DNA from: Alicyclobacillus_A sp963788285
GTDB lineage: Bacteria > Bacillota > Bacilli > Alicyclobacillales > Alicyclobacillaceae
NCBI GenBank assembly: GCA_963788285.1
Contig: CAWBGB010000014.1
Coordinates: 1-64,000 of the forward strand
Direction of reading: 5' to 3'
DNA length: 64,000 nt
Shown here: piece after piece, positions 55,668-64,000 of the stretch
How the letters are laid out: each line of letters begins with the position of its first letter
Position numbering within the stretch: position 1 is the first letter of the stretch
Notes under the pieces: model-generated
What the model saw: only the letters and a program-made list of their open reading frames with translations
Told to the model about the DNA's origin: nothing
The model's database searches: none
Program-made: the position numbers and the translations under genes

Positions 55668-56450
55668 TTAAATGGATATCATGTTGATGCTTGACCAACA
55701 AAGCAGCGCAATCAACATGAACCGAATAATGAAGTTCGGAATCCGCACCGTAAGCTTGCTTCCAATTAAGTTACCTGGAATCGAACCGATGAGCAAATAC
55801 AGTAAGATTTCAAAGTCGACGGTACCAATGGCCCAATGGGTCAGCGCTCCAACCCCTGTAATAACATTGCTTTGGACAAGGTCCGTGCCTACTAATTTGG
55901 ACACGGAAAGGGCATAAAAATCGCCAAGACCGCAATATAGAGAGAGCCGCTTCCAACTGATGTTAATCCCACGATAAAGCCTGTTACCAGGCGAAGTACA
56001 ATGAGTTCCGGTCCAGGTGCCGACATCGGGAATGTAACTTTGTATCGCGCCGCGTAAACCACTGAATAGCCAGGGCCGGTCCCACGAAAATATAGGCCTC
56101 CAAGCGCGTTGGAAACGATGGTGCCTACGGTATCAATGGGGTAATGATGAGTTATTTCCGCCACGGTCAGTGCCCCAAGAAGAGACCCTGGCACGCTTCC
56201 GTAAAAAGATATTTCACGGCAAACAAATCCACGATACGCTGCCGGATGTGTTGAATTGCGCCAACCGATTTGGTGACAAACGTATATGCCAAATCGGTTC
56301 CAACAGCGATTTCCGAGCGCATGTGAAAGAACAAAATCATCAGCGGGGTCATAATCAGAGCCCCGCCAATACTTGTCAGTCCGACCAGCACGCTAACGAT
56401 AAACCCAGAATACGCTGTATTCGATCGTCGTCTCCATCGCCCCAAGCTGA
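55668..56450 (-). pseudogene. TauE/SafE-type anion exporter pseudogene
   Basis: Three consecutive frames give one TauE family membrane protein: VSVLVGLTSIGGALIMTPLMIL and RSEIAVGTDLAYTFVTKSVGA, then FIVGLTSVGSGSLYIAVL, then KLVGTDLVQSNVITGVGALTHW and GSIPGNLIGSKL. Two or more frameshifts. Families of this kind export sulfite, sulfonates or related anions, in line with the sulfur genes nearby. Confidence 0.85.
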
Positions 56451-56659
56451 ATTCAGTTCCCGGTCACCGTTCGGGCGTGACTCATGAGTTTGGCCAAGAA
56501 GAACAGACGTTGGTTTCATCCGCGATATCACTGGGTTCATTCGCTAAAGGATACAACCGCAAAAGGTGATGGTGCGGGTTCGGATCTTAAGGACAAGGCG
56601 GAGTACAGGTGAACAAAGATAGCCCACACATGTTAGGTGTGGGCCGGAAGTTTCGAGTA

Positions 56660-56839
56660 TCAGAACTCAACAATCGGTTGTAGTGCGCCCGCAGCTTCGC
56701 CGATGATCCGAAGATCCTGTTCATCACGACGGCGACGAGCTGGATTATTGGTCATCAGAGCATCCAGCATGAAATACGCAACCATACAGAGCAGCGTACC
56801 TGCAGCGACGAATAACAGAGGCCCTTTCAGTTGGTTCAT
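56660..56839 (-). CDS. 59-residue single-pass membrane protein
   Basis: ATG 56839 follows AAGGGGGTGA and opens MNQLKGPLLFVAAGTLLCMV, one membrane helix, then a basic turn (NNPARRRRDEQDLRI). Intact, short, with a good start site. No family recognised. Confidence 0.6.
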   Translation of the reverse strand: MNQLKGPLLFVAAGTLLCMVAYFMLDALMTNNPARRRRDEQDLRIIGEAAGALQPIVEF

Positions 56840-58029
56840 TTTATCACCCCCTTCTTGAGGAAGGTTTCACCGGAAACCAAGTCCCTTATACAGTGTTTGT
56901 GCTTTTGAAGTGCGCTAGATTTGGTGTTCTGACCCACCTGATAACAGACGTTCGTCGACGTGGATGGGAGCAATTTTGCATGTCGGTGACCGCCTTTTTG
57001 CGCTACACGAAATATAGAACCCCCATCCGAATCGGACCGGGGTCCTTTTTATCGAAAAAGAGGGAATTGTCACTGGCCGCACACTACACCAGCGACTTTT
57101 GAGACAAACGCGAGGCACTCAGCCCAAGGAAGAGTGTACAGGATAAATGTTTGAAATATGTGTACTAGGTGCGGAGCGATTGTGGTTGTGATGTGAATTC
57201 ATCGGTGGTCAGTGGTACATCTATTGGATGGGATTGAAAAAAGACGCCCACCTCAAATGAGCGAGCGTCCTCATGGAATATGGACAGTGAAGTTGCATAC
57301 TAGGTCTGTAATGTCACTGGCCCCGCCTTCGCCAGTAACGGTGGCAACCTATTGTGTTGCCATCGTAATAATAAGCCAGCGACGTACGAAAAAATGATGA
57401 TGAGTCATTAAGACAGGTCGATCACGATGGCAGAATCATCGGGAAGTCGTGTGAGCAAGGCCCTACCCAAATGTATATTTGGCTTAGGAATTCGCACATT
57501 TCTTGGAGACGATATTATACATGTTTTGCACATGGGGCGAGCAATATGCACGGTTTACTTACCCGATGAGGAAATATCAATAAATATTCGGGAGGTTTAC
57601 GCCGTGAAAAGCGATTTTACATTGGCGGTACTCTGTCTCGTATTGCTAACCGACGTTCCCTTGTGTAGACCCTATGAGGCTTACCATGTTTCGTTGGTAA
57701 CCCCTAGTGAGATGTTTAGGTATCCTGAATCATGCGGTAGCGCTGTGGGATTGTGAATCAATGATGGATCAACACTGATTCCAGTTACGTACCATTTTGC
57801 CTCAAGCGTGTCAGGGTGTTTCGCTTGTTACGTTTGACGCAGTTTATAAAGGATTCACTCTCGTTTACCATGCACCTCTAGCCTAGCTCCACGCCGGATA
57901 CACCCTTCCAGCTATGGCTACATTGTCTCACTCGCTCCGTGAGTTCCGTCACCAGTTCCCACGTCGTGATAGGCTCGCACTCACAATCCTGAGTGGGCTT
58001 ACACCACATGATTACCAGCAGTTTGCATA
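56840..58029. other. gene-poor stretch with two terminators
   Basis: Rightward terminator at 57019-57050 (ACCCCC...CGGGGT then CCTTTTT) and leftward terminator at 57236-57275 (GACGC...GCGTC then TTTTTT). The frame 57427-57756 has a GGAGG-GTG start inside (57604, VKSDFTLAVLCLVLL) but ends in sequence without family features; I do not call it. Nothing else. Confidence 0.45.
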
Positions 58030-58287
58030 TCACACCCTCCAGTAATGCCCTGTCGGCTCTACGCCAAACACGACGTTGTCACAGCTGTGGTTAACCATAA
58101 GTGACAGGATCCAGGTCAGTAATTTCTCAAAGCCACATGAACTGTTGTCAAAGGTCAGCGGCTTGCCGAGTTCCACGCCTCGTACATCGCTTGCCCGTGC
58201 GACGTGAACCTTCTTGGCCTTGTCGGCACTAATGACCAATGTCGATTCTGTGATGTAACGAATCTTGCTGTTCTGCGTTATACTCAT
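58030..58287 (-). pseudogene. IS110-family transposase, N-terminal fragment
   Basis: ATG 58287 opens MSITQNSKIRYITESTLVI, then ADKAKKVHVARASD, ELGKPLTFDNSSCGFEKLL and VVFGVEPTGHYW: the DEDD_Tnp_IS110 domain up to the second acidic residue. It stops after 85 residues; the rest is missing. The first catalytic Asp is present (SADKAKK). Confidence 0.85.
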
Positions 58288-58722
58288 GTTGTATCTCTAC
58301 CTCCTAATTAGTTGTGTTGATTGGACATCCACACACTATCAGGAGTTTTTTATTGCCTCAAACCCGGAATTACCTCATAACAGGAACGCTGCCCGTTAGC
58401 TCCAATTAATGGTTCACTTTGAACATCAAAAACACCGTATTCATTTAATCACAGTGGTCCAAAATGAGATCGCTGGTCGATTTGATTCCACTTCGTAAAC
58501 ATCCCAATTGCCACATAATCGAGCAGCCGTTCCCCAGTTACTGCGCAGTCAGCTTTTCCCCGACACACGAAATATTAAATATACATTAAAACTGCATTAA
58601 ATCTCCATTGAAAATCCATCATTTACTTTTGCCAAACGAATAAAATATGCTTGTTAAATTTTCGTGTGTAGCACGCAGGGGCACTTGGCAGCATGTTGCC
58701 CAATATTAGAAAGGTGGATTAG
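58288..58722. other. upstream region of the sulfotransferase gene
   Basis: No gene. It must contain the promoter of the sulfotransferase-cysC operon; AT-rich sequence around 58600-58660 is a likely place. Confidence 0.35.
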
Positions 58723-59619
58723 ATGACCATCAAACCTAATTTCTTTATTGTCGGGGCCGCCAAGTCGGGTACAAGTTCGTTGTTTTACTATTTAGAACTT
58801 CATCCTGATGTATATATGAGCCCCATAAAGGAACCACATTATTTCGCCCACGAGTATTTCCCCCATAAGTTTACAGGTCCTGGTGACGAGGGATTTAGTG
58901 ACAACCGCATACGAAACCTGGATGACTACTTGAAGTTGTTTAGTAGCGGTAAGAACGCTTGGGTTCGAGGAGAGGGCTCGGTCTACTATTTGTACTTTCC
59001 TGGCATTGCAGAACGTCTATATGAGTTTAATCCAGATTCGAAGGTAATCATTATTTTACGGAACCCCGTGGACAGAGCATTCTCGGCTTACATGCATACT
59101 GTAAGGGACGGTCGAGAAACACTGACCTTTGAGCAAGCGTTAGAACAAGAAGAACAACGTCGCCAGCAAGGGTATCAACCGCTTTGGTGGTACCGTGAGC
59201 TGGGTCTATACAGTTCACAAGTGAAACGATACGTAGACGTTTTTCCTCAGAGTCAGCTAAAAATCTTCCTTTTTGAGGACCTACGGAACACACAACAAGT
59301 GGTACATGAAACGCTCGAGTTCCTAAACCTAAATCCAAATATACAAATAGACACGTCGGTTCGATTTAATGAATCTGGCGTTCCAAAGTCACGACTCCTC
59401 TACAATTTTTTCGCTAAGCCCAATTGGGTTAAGGAAGTTTTAAAGCCTATTTTGCCTCAGAGATTTCGGCAAAGACTCGGACAGCGAGCAAAATCCATGA
59501 CACTCACCAGGGAAACGATGCATCCCGACACGAGAGAAATGCTGAAGCAATACTATCACCAAGACATTGAAAAACTTGAGCTCCTTATTCAACGTGACTT
59601 ATCTACCTGGTTACAGTGA
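58723..59619 (+). CDS. PAPS-dependent sulfotransferase
   Basis: A 298-residue cytosolic sulfotransferase that moves sulfate from PAPS to an acceptor. The 5'-phosphosulfate loop is IVGAAKSGTSSL (Lys14), the 3'-phosphate site is RNPVDRAFSAYMH (Arg113, Ser121), and HPDVYMSPIKEPHYF is typical of the heparan/NodH-like branch. AAAGGTGG precedes the ATG. It is followed by cysC and the start of sat, which supply PAPS, so the operon probably decorates a glycan or lipid. Acceptor unknown. Confidence 0.92.
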   Translation: MTIKPNFFIVGAAKSGTSSLFYYLELHPDVYMSPIKEPHYFAHEYFPHKFTGPGDEGFSDNRIRNLDDYLKLFSSGKNAWVRGEGSVYYLYFPGIAERLYEFNPDSKVIIILRNPVDRAFSAYMHTVRDGRETLTFEQALEQEEQRRQQGYQPLWWYRELGLYSSQVKRYVDVFPQSQLKIFLFEDLRNTQQVVHETLEFLNLNPNIQIDTSVRFNESGVPKSRLLYNFFAKPNWVKEVLKPILPQRFRQRLGQRAKSMTLTRETMHPDTREMLKQYYHQDIEKLELLIQRDLSTWLQ

Positions 59620-59811
59620 CGGATTGCAGCGTTGTAGTTTCTACTATTAATGTTGTTTGGCACGAGATCTGTAACGAAGTGTGGACGGCGAAGCGGCGTT
59701 GGATGCGGTGAAGGTAACGCCCACAATCCATAAGGCCGCACGCAAGTGATGTTAGCGTTAAGACGCCGGTCACTGGAGCAACGTCAGGTAATCATTAGGT
59801 GGAGGTATGAT

Positions 59812-60420
59812 ATGGAAAGGCACCTCACATGGCAGAAGTCACAGGTCCATCGAAGTAACCGGGAGCGGCGAAATGGGCATAGCAGTCTATGCCTCTGGTT
59901 CACCGGATACTCAGGATCCGGAAAGTCCACTTTAGCGACAGCTATAGAGAGGAAACTTTTCTCGTGGGGCATTCAGGCATACTTGCTTGATGGAGACAAT
60001 GTTCGACACGGGTTGAATGGAGACCTTGGATTTAGTCCGGAAGACAGACAAGAAAATGTACGCCGCGTGGCGCATGTCGCAAGCTTGTTTGTCGACGCTG
60101 GGGTGGTTGCCATTACGGCGCTCATTTCTCCGTTTGAACAAGACCGTCTCATGGCGCGAGGTGTCTTTGCACCTGGGGATTTTACAGAGGTCTTCGTCGA
60201 TTGCCCGATTGATACGTGTATAGAACGTGATCCGAAGGGTTTGTACAAGAAAGCACTGGCCGGTACCATCCCGGAGTTTACGGGGATTAGTTCGCCTTAC
60301 GAGCGGCCTAGAAACCCTGAGATTATCGTCAACACCGCCCGTCACTCCGTGGATGACTGTGTAGAGCAAATTCTTACTTACTTGCAAGACAAACTTGTAA
60401 CGCATGAGGTGACATTATGA
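59812..60420 (+). CDS. cysC: adenylylsulfate kinase
   Basis: A 202-residue APS kinase making PAPS from APS and ATP. P-loop FTGYSGSGKST (residues 31-40), LDGDNVRHGLNGDLGFSPEDR, RENVRR-like QENVRRVAHVA, DCPIDTCIERDPKGLY and ISSPYERPRNPEI are all family motifs. ATG 59812 follows AGGTGGAGG; the frame could be extended to 59746 but without a site. The stop overlaps the sat start (ATGA). It supplies the sulfotransferase upstream. Confidence 0.95.
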   Translation: MERHLTWQKSQVHRSNRERRNGHSSLCLWFTGYSGSGKSTLATAIERKLFSWGIQAYLLDGDNVRHGLNGDLGFSPEDRQENVRRVAHVASLFVDAGVVAITALISPFEQDRLMARGVFAPGDFTEVFVDCPIDTCIERDPKGLYKKALAGTIPEFTGISSPYERPRNPEIIVNTARHSVDDCVEQILTYLQDKLVTHEVTL

Positions 60421-60491
60421 CACTTGTGAATCGGCTCATTCCGAATGAGAGAGTTGCGGAACTGAAACCCTATGCACGGAACGCGGTATAA
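60417..60491 (+). pseudogene. sat: 5' stub of sulfate adenylyltransferase
   Basis: ATG 60417 overlaps the cysC stop and opens MTLVNRLIPNERVAELKPYA, the N-terminus of Sat. After about 21 codons the sequence passes into the IS110 remnant and stops. ATP sulfurylase activity must come from elsewhere or the pathway is dead here. Confidence 0.8.
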
Positions 60492-60909
60492 AATCCGCGA
60501 CTAACAACATCGGCAATGACAAGGGCATCTTTCGGGTCACTTTTCGATGGCGAGTTGTCTCGGTTTTCCTTGTTACGCTTTGTCGTCATCGGATTCACGA
60601 GAACGACTTCAATGCCCCGTTCTACAAGCCAATTTGCAATATTGAACCAGTAATACCCCGTACTTTCCATTCCCACGATGACGTCGTTCATGCCATAAGC
60701 TCTATGTAATTTACGTATGCTGTGTTCCAAGTGTTCAAATCCACTCCGGGTGTTTCAAATCATGATGGCACGGTTGGTAACCACAATGCCTCGAAAATCT
60801 GTAGCTTGACTGCGTGGTTCTCCTTTGCAATGTCAATGCCGACCACGAGTGTCGAAGGGGAAATTCGCTCTATCCGTTGATTCTGAGCCTTGATCAGTCT
60901 AGACTTCAT
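60470..60909 (-). pseudogene. IS110-family transposase, N-terminal part, truncated into sat
   Basis: ATG 60909 (after GGAGG) opens MKSRLIKAQNQRIERISPST, then LVVGIDIAKENHAVKL (first Asp), a frame break, LEHSIRKLHRAYGM-like MEHSIRKLHRAYGM, VIVGMESTGYYWFNIA, and SKSDPKDALVIADVVSRG (Asp pair). It ends in sat sequence at about 60480. One frameshift and loss of the C-terminal half. Confidence 0.87.
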
Positions 60910-60912
60910 ACT

Positions 60913-61365
60913 AACGCCTCCTTGTATATTAAGAGCAGTTATCAACTTGGTTTACATAAATCCAGGTTGTGGTTGCTCTTTTTAGATTTCTGGAGAGCAT
61001 AACCCCAGCAACACAGCCGAGACCCATTAGAAGTCCATGCACCGTGACTATCAAGGCACGTCACAGGGTGTTTACGACCTTGGGCTGACCTTGGGAAAAT
61101 AGCCTTAGGTGTCTACCAAGGGAATGTTCCGCTTCATCCCGTTGCCCCTCATGCTGAGGGTGTCTTCCGAACTAAGAGAGTTCCCCTGGCCCCATGGAAT
61201 AGACCTACACGCTGACTGTTTCCCGGTCAGTCATCCCTCCTGCCAGCAGAGGGAGGCTCTGGCTTCCGGTGTATTCCAATAGCTCGCAAGGCTGTCGTTC
61301 ATGGGTTTCCCAGGGTCATCCCAAGGCCGTAGACATCTACATCCTAACCGAAGGAGGTGATTGCC
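60913..61365. other. non-coding end of the IS110 element; candidate bridge-RNA region
   Basis: About 400 bases without a gene precede the IS110 transposase at 61366. In IS110-group elements the non-coding left end upstream of the transposase specifies the bridge RNA. Several inverted repeats (e.g. CTTGGG...CCAAGG near 61078-61125; CCCTC/GAGGG near 61240) are in place. Exact RNA not defined. Confidence 0.45.
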
Positions 61366-62613
61366 GTGCCCTCTCCCTTGTTTGTCGGAATTGATGTAGG
61401 CAGCCAGGCCAACGTGGTTTGCTGTTTGACACGGGACGATGAGAAGCGGCCTGTTAGCCGATTCACCGTTACCAACAATCGCCCCGGCATTTTGGAGTTT
61501 CAGGATCGCATCACCAAGTTGGTACAGAAGCACCGGGCTGAAGAGATTCTCTTCGGTCTCGAACATACCGGGTGCTAGTCAACCCATGCCGCCATGTATC
61601 TCCAGCGTCACTTGGACTTCGGCATTCAGCGTAGTCGGGTGTACGTCTTCAATCCCAGCCTCATCCGGGAGTTTAAGAAGTCCAATTACCTGAGCGCCCC
61701 AAAAAACGACAGGGTGGATGCCTGGTTTATCGCAGCCAAGCTTCGGACAGGCCCTCTTCCGCATCCGTTTACCTGGAGCGAACCGCTCATGGCGCTGCAG
61801 CGTCTGACACGTGCCCGTTACCACTTGATGCAGGACCTGACTCGGGAAAGCAACTTCCTCATGACCAACTTGTTTCTCAAATTCAGTGACTACACCATCA
61901 CTGGACCCTTTCGCAGAAACAAGCTCTCTGCCACTTCACTGGCCGTCATGGAGGAGTTCGAATCCGTCGAGGAAATCGCTGAGATGTCCTTGGAGCGTCT
62001 CATTGACTTCCTTGTTGAACATGGCAAGAATCGATTCGACAATCCCGAGACAGTCGTCAAACCTTGCAAAAGGCCGCTCGCTCCTCGTATCGTCTGCCGC
62101 AGTCTATGTCGGACTCGGTCAATCTCGCGATGGCTTCGAGCATCCGCGTGATTCGCACGGTACAAGAGCAACTCAAAGCGCTGCGTAAAGGCATTGAGGA
62201 TCACTTGGCAACGATCCCGCAAACACTCGATTCCATACCCGGTATCGGTTCCGTTTTCGCTTCCGGTATTGTGGCCGAACTGGACGTTAGCCAGTTCAAG
62301 AGTCACACGGAAGCAGCAAAGTACGCCGGGCTCGCTTGGACCGTTCACCAGTCCGGGAAATTCACAGCAAACCGAACTCGACTCATTCATTCTGGCAACC
62401 GCTATCTGAAATACTACATGGTTGAAGCGGCCAACAGTGTCCGGGTGCACGACCCTGTTTTTGCCGAGTACTATGCCAAGAAGAAAGCGGAGCCAAAGAA
62501 TTTGCCGAGGGACGTGCCCTTGCGCTTACAGCCCGGAAACTGATGGGGGTGGTCTTCTATCTGCTAAAGACCAACCGACTCTACACTCCGGAGGTGATCC
62601 GACAACAGGTATA
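61366..62613 (+). pseudogene. IS110-family transposase, nearly full length, inactivated
   Basis: GTG 61366 follows AAGGAGGTG. LFVGIDVGSQANVVC (first Asp), EILFGLEHTGC, a TAG at about 61576 in place of a Tyr codon, THAAMYLQRHLDFGIQ, KNDRVDAWFIAAKL, then a shift before SMSDSVNLAMASSIRVI, LDSIPGIGSVFASGIVAEL, and KYAGLAWTVHQSGKF (Ser of the Tnp domain), another shift and LALTARKLMGVVFYLL. One stop and two shifts; otherwise complete and recent. Confidence 0.9.
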
Positions 62614-62948
62614 ACAGAAACGTGATCGACACCGAATCCACCAGTTGCTAGCTCAATAGGAAAAATATTAAAAACTAGGTAGGGTGGTCCTAGTTGAGTA
62701 TTGCCAAATTCTGCACCACCTCCAAAAAAGCAGCGATTCAAAAGATATTATGTTGCCTGAGGGTATTGACATCGTACCGCTGCTCTTAGGCTCTCACCAC
62801 CAGATGCCCGCTAGCTGCGAGGCGGCTTGGTCCCTACCTCGGCTGGACTTTCACCAGCTAGCTGTACCTAGCTTTGCTAGCGTACCGTCCAATAAGGCGC
62901 GTTATGTATTCTGCATTTATCGATCAATACACATCCAATGTACATCGG
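62614..62948. other. gap after IS110 transposase
   Basis: Contains the right end of the IS, not delimited. GCTAGCTGCGAGG...AGCTAGCTGTACCTAGCTTTGCTAGC at 62810-62882 is rich in GCTAGC/CTAGCT palindromes. No gene. Confidence 0.35.
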
Positions 62949-63746
62949 TTAACGTTCTATATGTTTTGTCCTCGACACCAATCGAAGCACTTCTGCACCC
63001 ATTAAACCACATGCCATCAATGTAATTGTGAAATTCCATGATCCACCGTAATGGGACATCTGCGATTCAAAATCATTTAGAGCATGGATAAGAGCTACCC
63101 AAGAGAGCGACCCACTCCTCCAAGCCATAACTGTAAGGAGAATTGCCATAATGAAAATCGTAAGGAACGATACCCATATTTGACTAGCAGGCATGTGTTC
63201 TCTAAAGAACCACTCTCCCCAATGTGATGTACTGAAAAGAAGACTTACAAGTATAGTTGCCCACACAATGCCTAGCCTGTCTCGAAAGACTCTAGTGAGA
63301 ACTCCGCGGTATGAGTATTCTTCTGCAAATCCAACACCAATAAAAGTAAGGGAAAGAAGTATAACCATGTATGCTGGTTTCTGTAATGGTGTAAAGGCAA
63401 AATATAATCCAACGATGAATACAACGAGCAAAAGTGCTCGAATCAGGGTTGATCGACGATTTGTAGGCAAGAGTGTTTGAAATCTATAAGGTCGGACAAG
63501 GAAGAAGTACAAAATGGTTGGGAAAAAAGCTTCACCTATCCAGTTTGCAACTAGCGAACTGAGAAGATTACCCCAGGTCGAAATCACGTGTGTCAGAACA
63601 AAATTTTTTATAAAGGGTCCCACGTATGTAAAGAAAACAAGGGTCCAACCAACAACGGCAACAAGATAAAGTATGATTGAAATCAGTAAAGCACTATTAT
63701 GTTTTTTACCTGATTTTGAAGGGATCTCTACAAGTTCCGAGATCAT
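62949..63746 (-). CDS. CPBP family intramembrane metalloprotease
   Basis: A 265-residue membrane protein with about seven helices. The abortive-infection/CPBP motifs are GFAEEYSYRGVL (Glu-Glu-x-x-x-Arg), LLFSTSHWGEW (His) and ALIHALNDFES (His, Asn). Such Rce1-like proteases process or sense peptides, often for bacteriocin immunity. ATG 63746 is preferred; GTG 63752 and ATG 63821 are alternatives. It stands alone next to IS remains. Confidence 0.87.
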   Translation of the reverse strand: MISELVEIPSKSGKKHNSALLISIILYLVAVVGWTLVFFTYVGPFIKNFVLTHVISTWGNLLSSLVANWIGEAFFPTILYFFLVRPYRFQTLLPTNRRSTLIRALLLVVFIVGLYFAFTPLQKPAYMVILLSLTFIGVGFAEEYSYRGVLTRVFRDRLGIVWATILVSLLFSTSHWGEWFFREHMPASQIWVSFLTIFIMAILLTVMAWRSGSLSWVALIHALNDFESQMSHYGGSWNFTITLMACGLMGAEVLRLVSRTKHIER

Positions 63747-63875
63747 GCCTTTCACATCATTCGCCCCTTTTATGTAGCCTAAGGATGAGGTACAACAAAT
63801 CACACGAGCGCATGTTAACATCGACTTTCAATTGACCTGGGAGAATCAGTTATAAATTGACCCACCCCGGCGAAA

Positions 63876-64000
63876 TCAGGTTGTCTTGGGTTGGCTGTAG
63901 GCTCCGATTCGCATCTTGTCCCGAAGACGGTAGCTATTACCCCGGATGTTTAGTACGTGCGAGTGGTGCAGAAGGCGGTCGAGAATCGCTGTGGCGAGAA
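63876..64000 (-). CDS. istB: C-terminal end of an IS21-type IstB ATPase (cut by window end)
   Basis: The leftward frame entering from the window edge reads LATAILDRLLHHSHVLNIRG, then NSYRLRDKMRIGAY and stops. This is the conserved C-terminal end of IstB helper ATPases of IS21. An IS21-family element must continue to the right. Confidence 0.85.
   Translation of the reverse strand, partial: LATAILDRLLHHSHVLNIRGNSYRLRDKMRIGAYSQPKTT

Noticed and set aside
57427..57756. 109-codon open frame on the + strand
   Set aside because: No ribosome binding site at the first ATG and no family-like segments; left as part of a gene-poor region.
59932..60405. 157-codon leftward frame
   Set aside because: It is the complete antisense of cysC, whose family motifs are unambiguous.

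Overview
The window reads as a low-to-mid GC Gram-positive (Firmicutes) chromosome, most likely an acidophilic Alicyclobacillaceae member. The evidence is a kumamolisin-type S53 acid peptidase (47264-49243), Bacillus-style ribosome binding sites with GTG/TTG starts, a T-box leader, and a Cas12f effector that resembles, from memory, the Cas12f1 of Acidibacillus sulfuroxidans. This taxonomic call is inference.

Layout. (1) 1-9850: left-reading early region of a prophage (DnaC-like loader, DUF1376 replication protein, Rha antirepressor, RecT, YqaJ exonuclease, small regulators), a divergent repressor/operator switch, then ImmA/IrrE peptidase and integrase. It ends at a 62-bp piece of a tRNA-Gly 3' end (9853-9914). 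(2) 9915-39446: an accessory island of about 29.5 kb bounded by a second identical copy of that 62-bp sequence (39447-39508). It holds several tyrosine recombinases (intact and broken), a DUF3883 nuclease, a SEC-C protein, a phBC6A51-type HTH protein with tRNA-Asn and tRNA-Thr, palindromic tandem repeats, a stand-alone SIR2 protein, an intact IS5-type element, a complete type V-F CRISPR locus (array, tracrRNA, Cas12f), small membrane/coiled-coil cassettes, three exported proteins, an archaeo-eukaryotic-type primase, and a frameshifted type ISP restriction-modification gene. (3) 39509-41800: wreckage of another integrase, a DNA methyltransferase and an IS5-type copy. (4) 41900-64000: chromosomal flank with intact genes (MFS transporter, LssY_C protein, S53 peptidase, L,D-transpeptidase, beta-lactamase-like hydrolase, sulfotransferase, APS kinase, CPBP protease) mixed with many pseudogenes (cupin, GNAT, ZIP, TlpA, lepB, CysQ-like, TauE, resolvase) and at least four decayed IS110-family copies.

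How it fits together. The island looks like an integrated, replication-capable element with no conjugation genes visible, serving as a defence depot: Cas12f, SIR2, DUF3883 nuclease, ISP restriction enzyme. The most notable system is the compact CRISPR locus. Ten 36-bp repeats decay away from the effector, a structured RNA whose 3' half resembles the Cas12f1 scaffold sits between array and gene, and the Cas12f (about 517 aa) has a C-terminal extension of about 80 residues. No cas1/cas2 is present. In the flank, a T-box-like leader lies upstream of the secreted acid protease, and the sulfate-activation operon (sulfotransferase, cysC, sat) is cut by an IS110 insertion after the first codons of sat.
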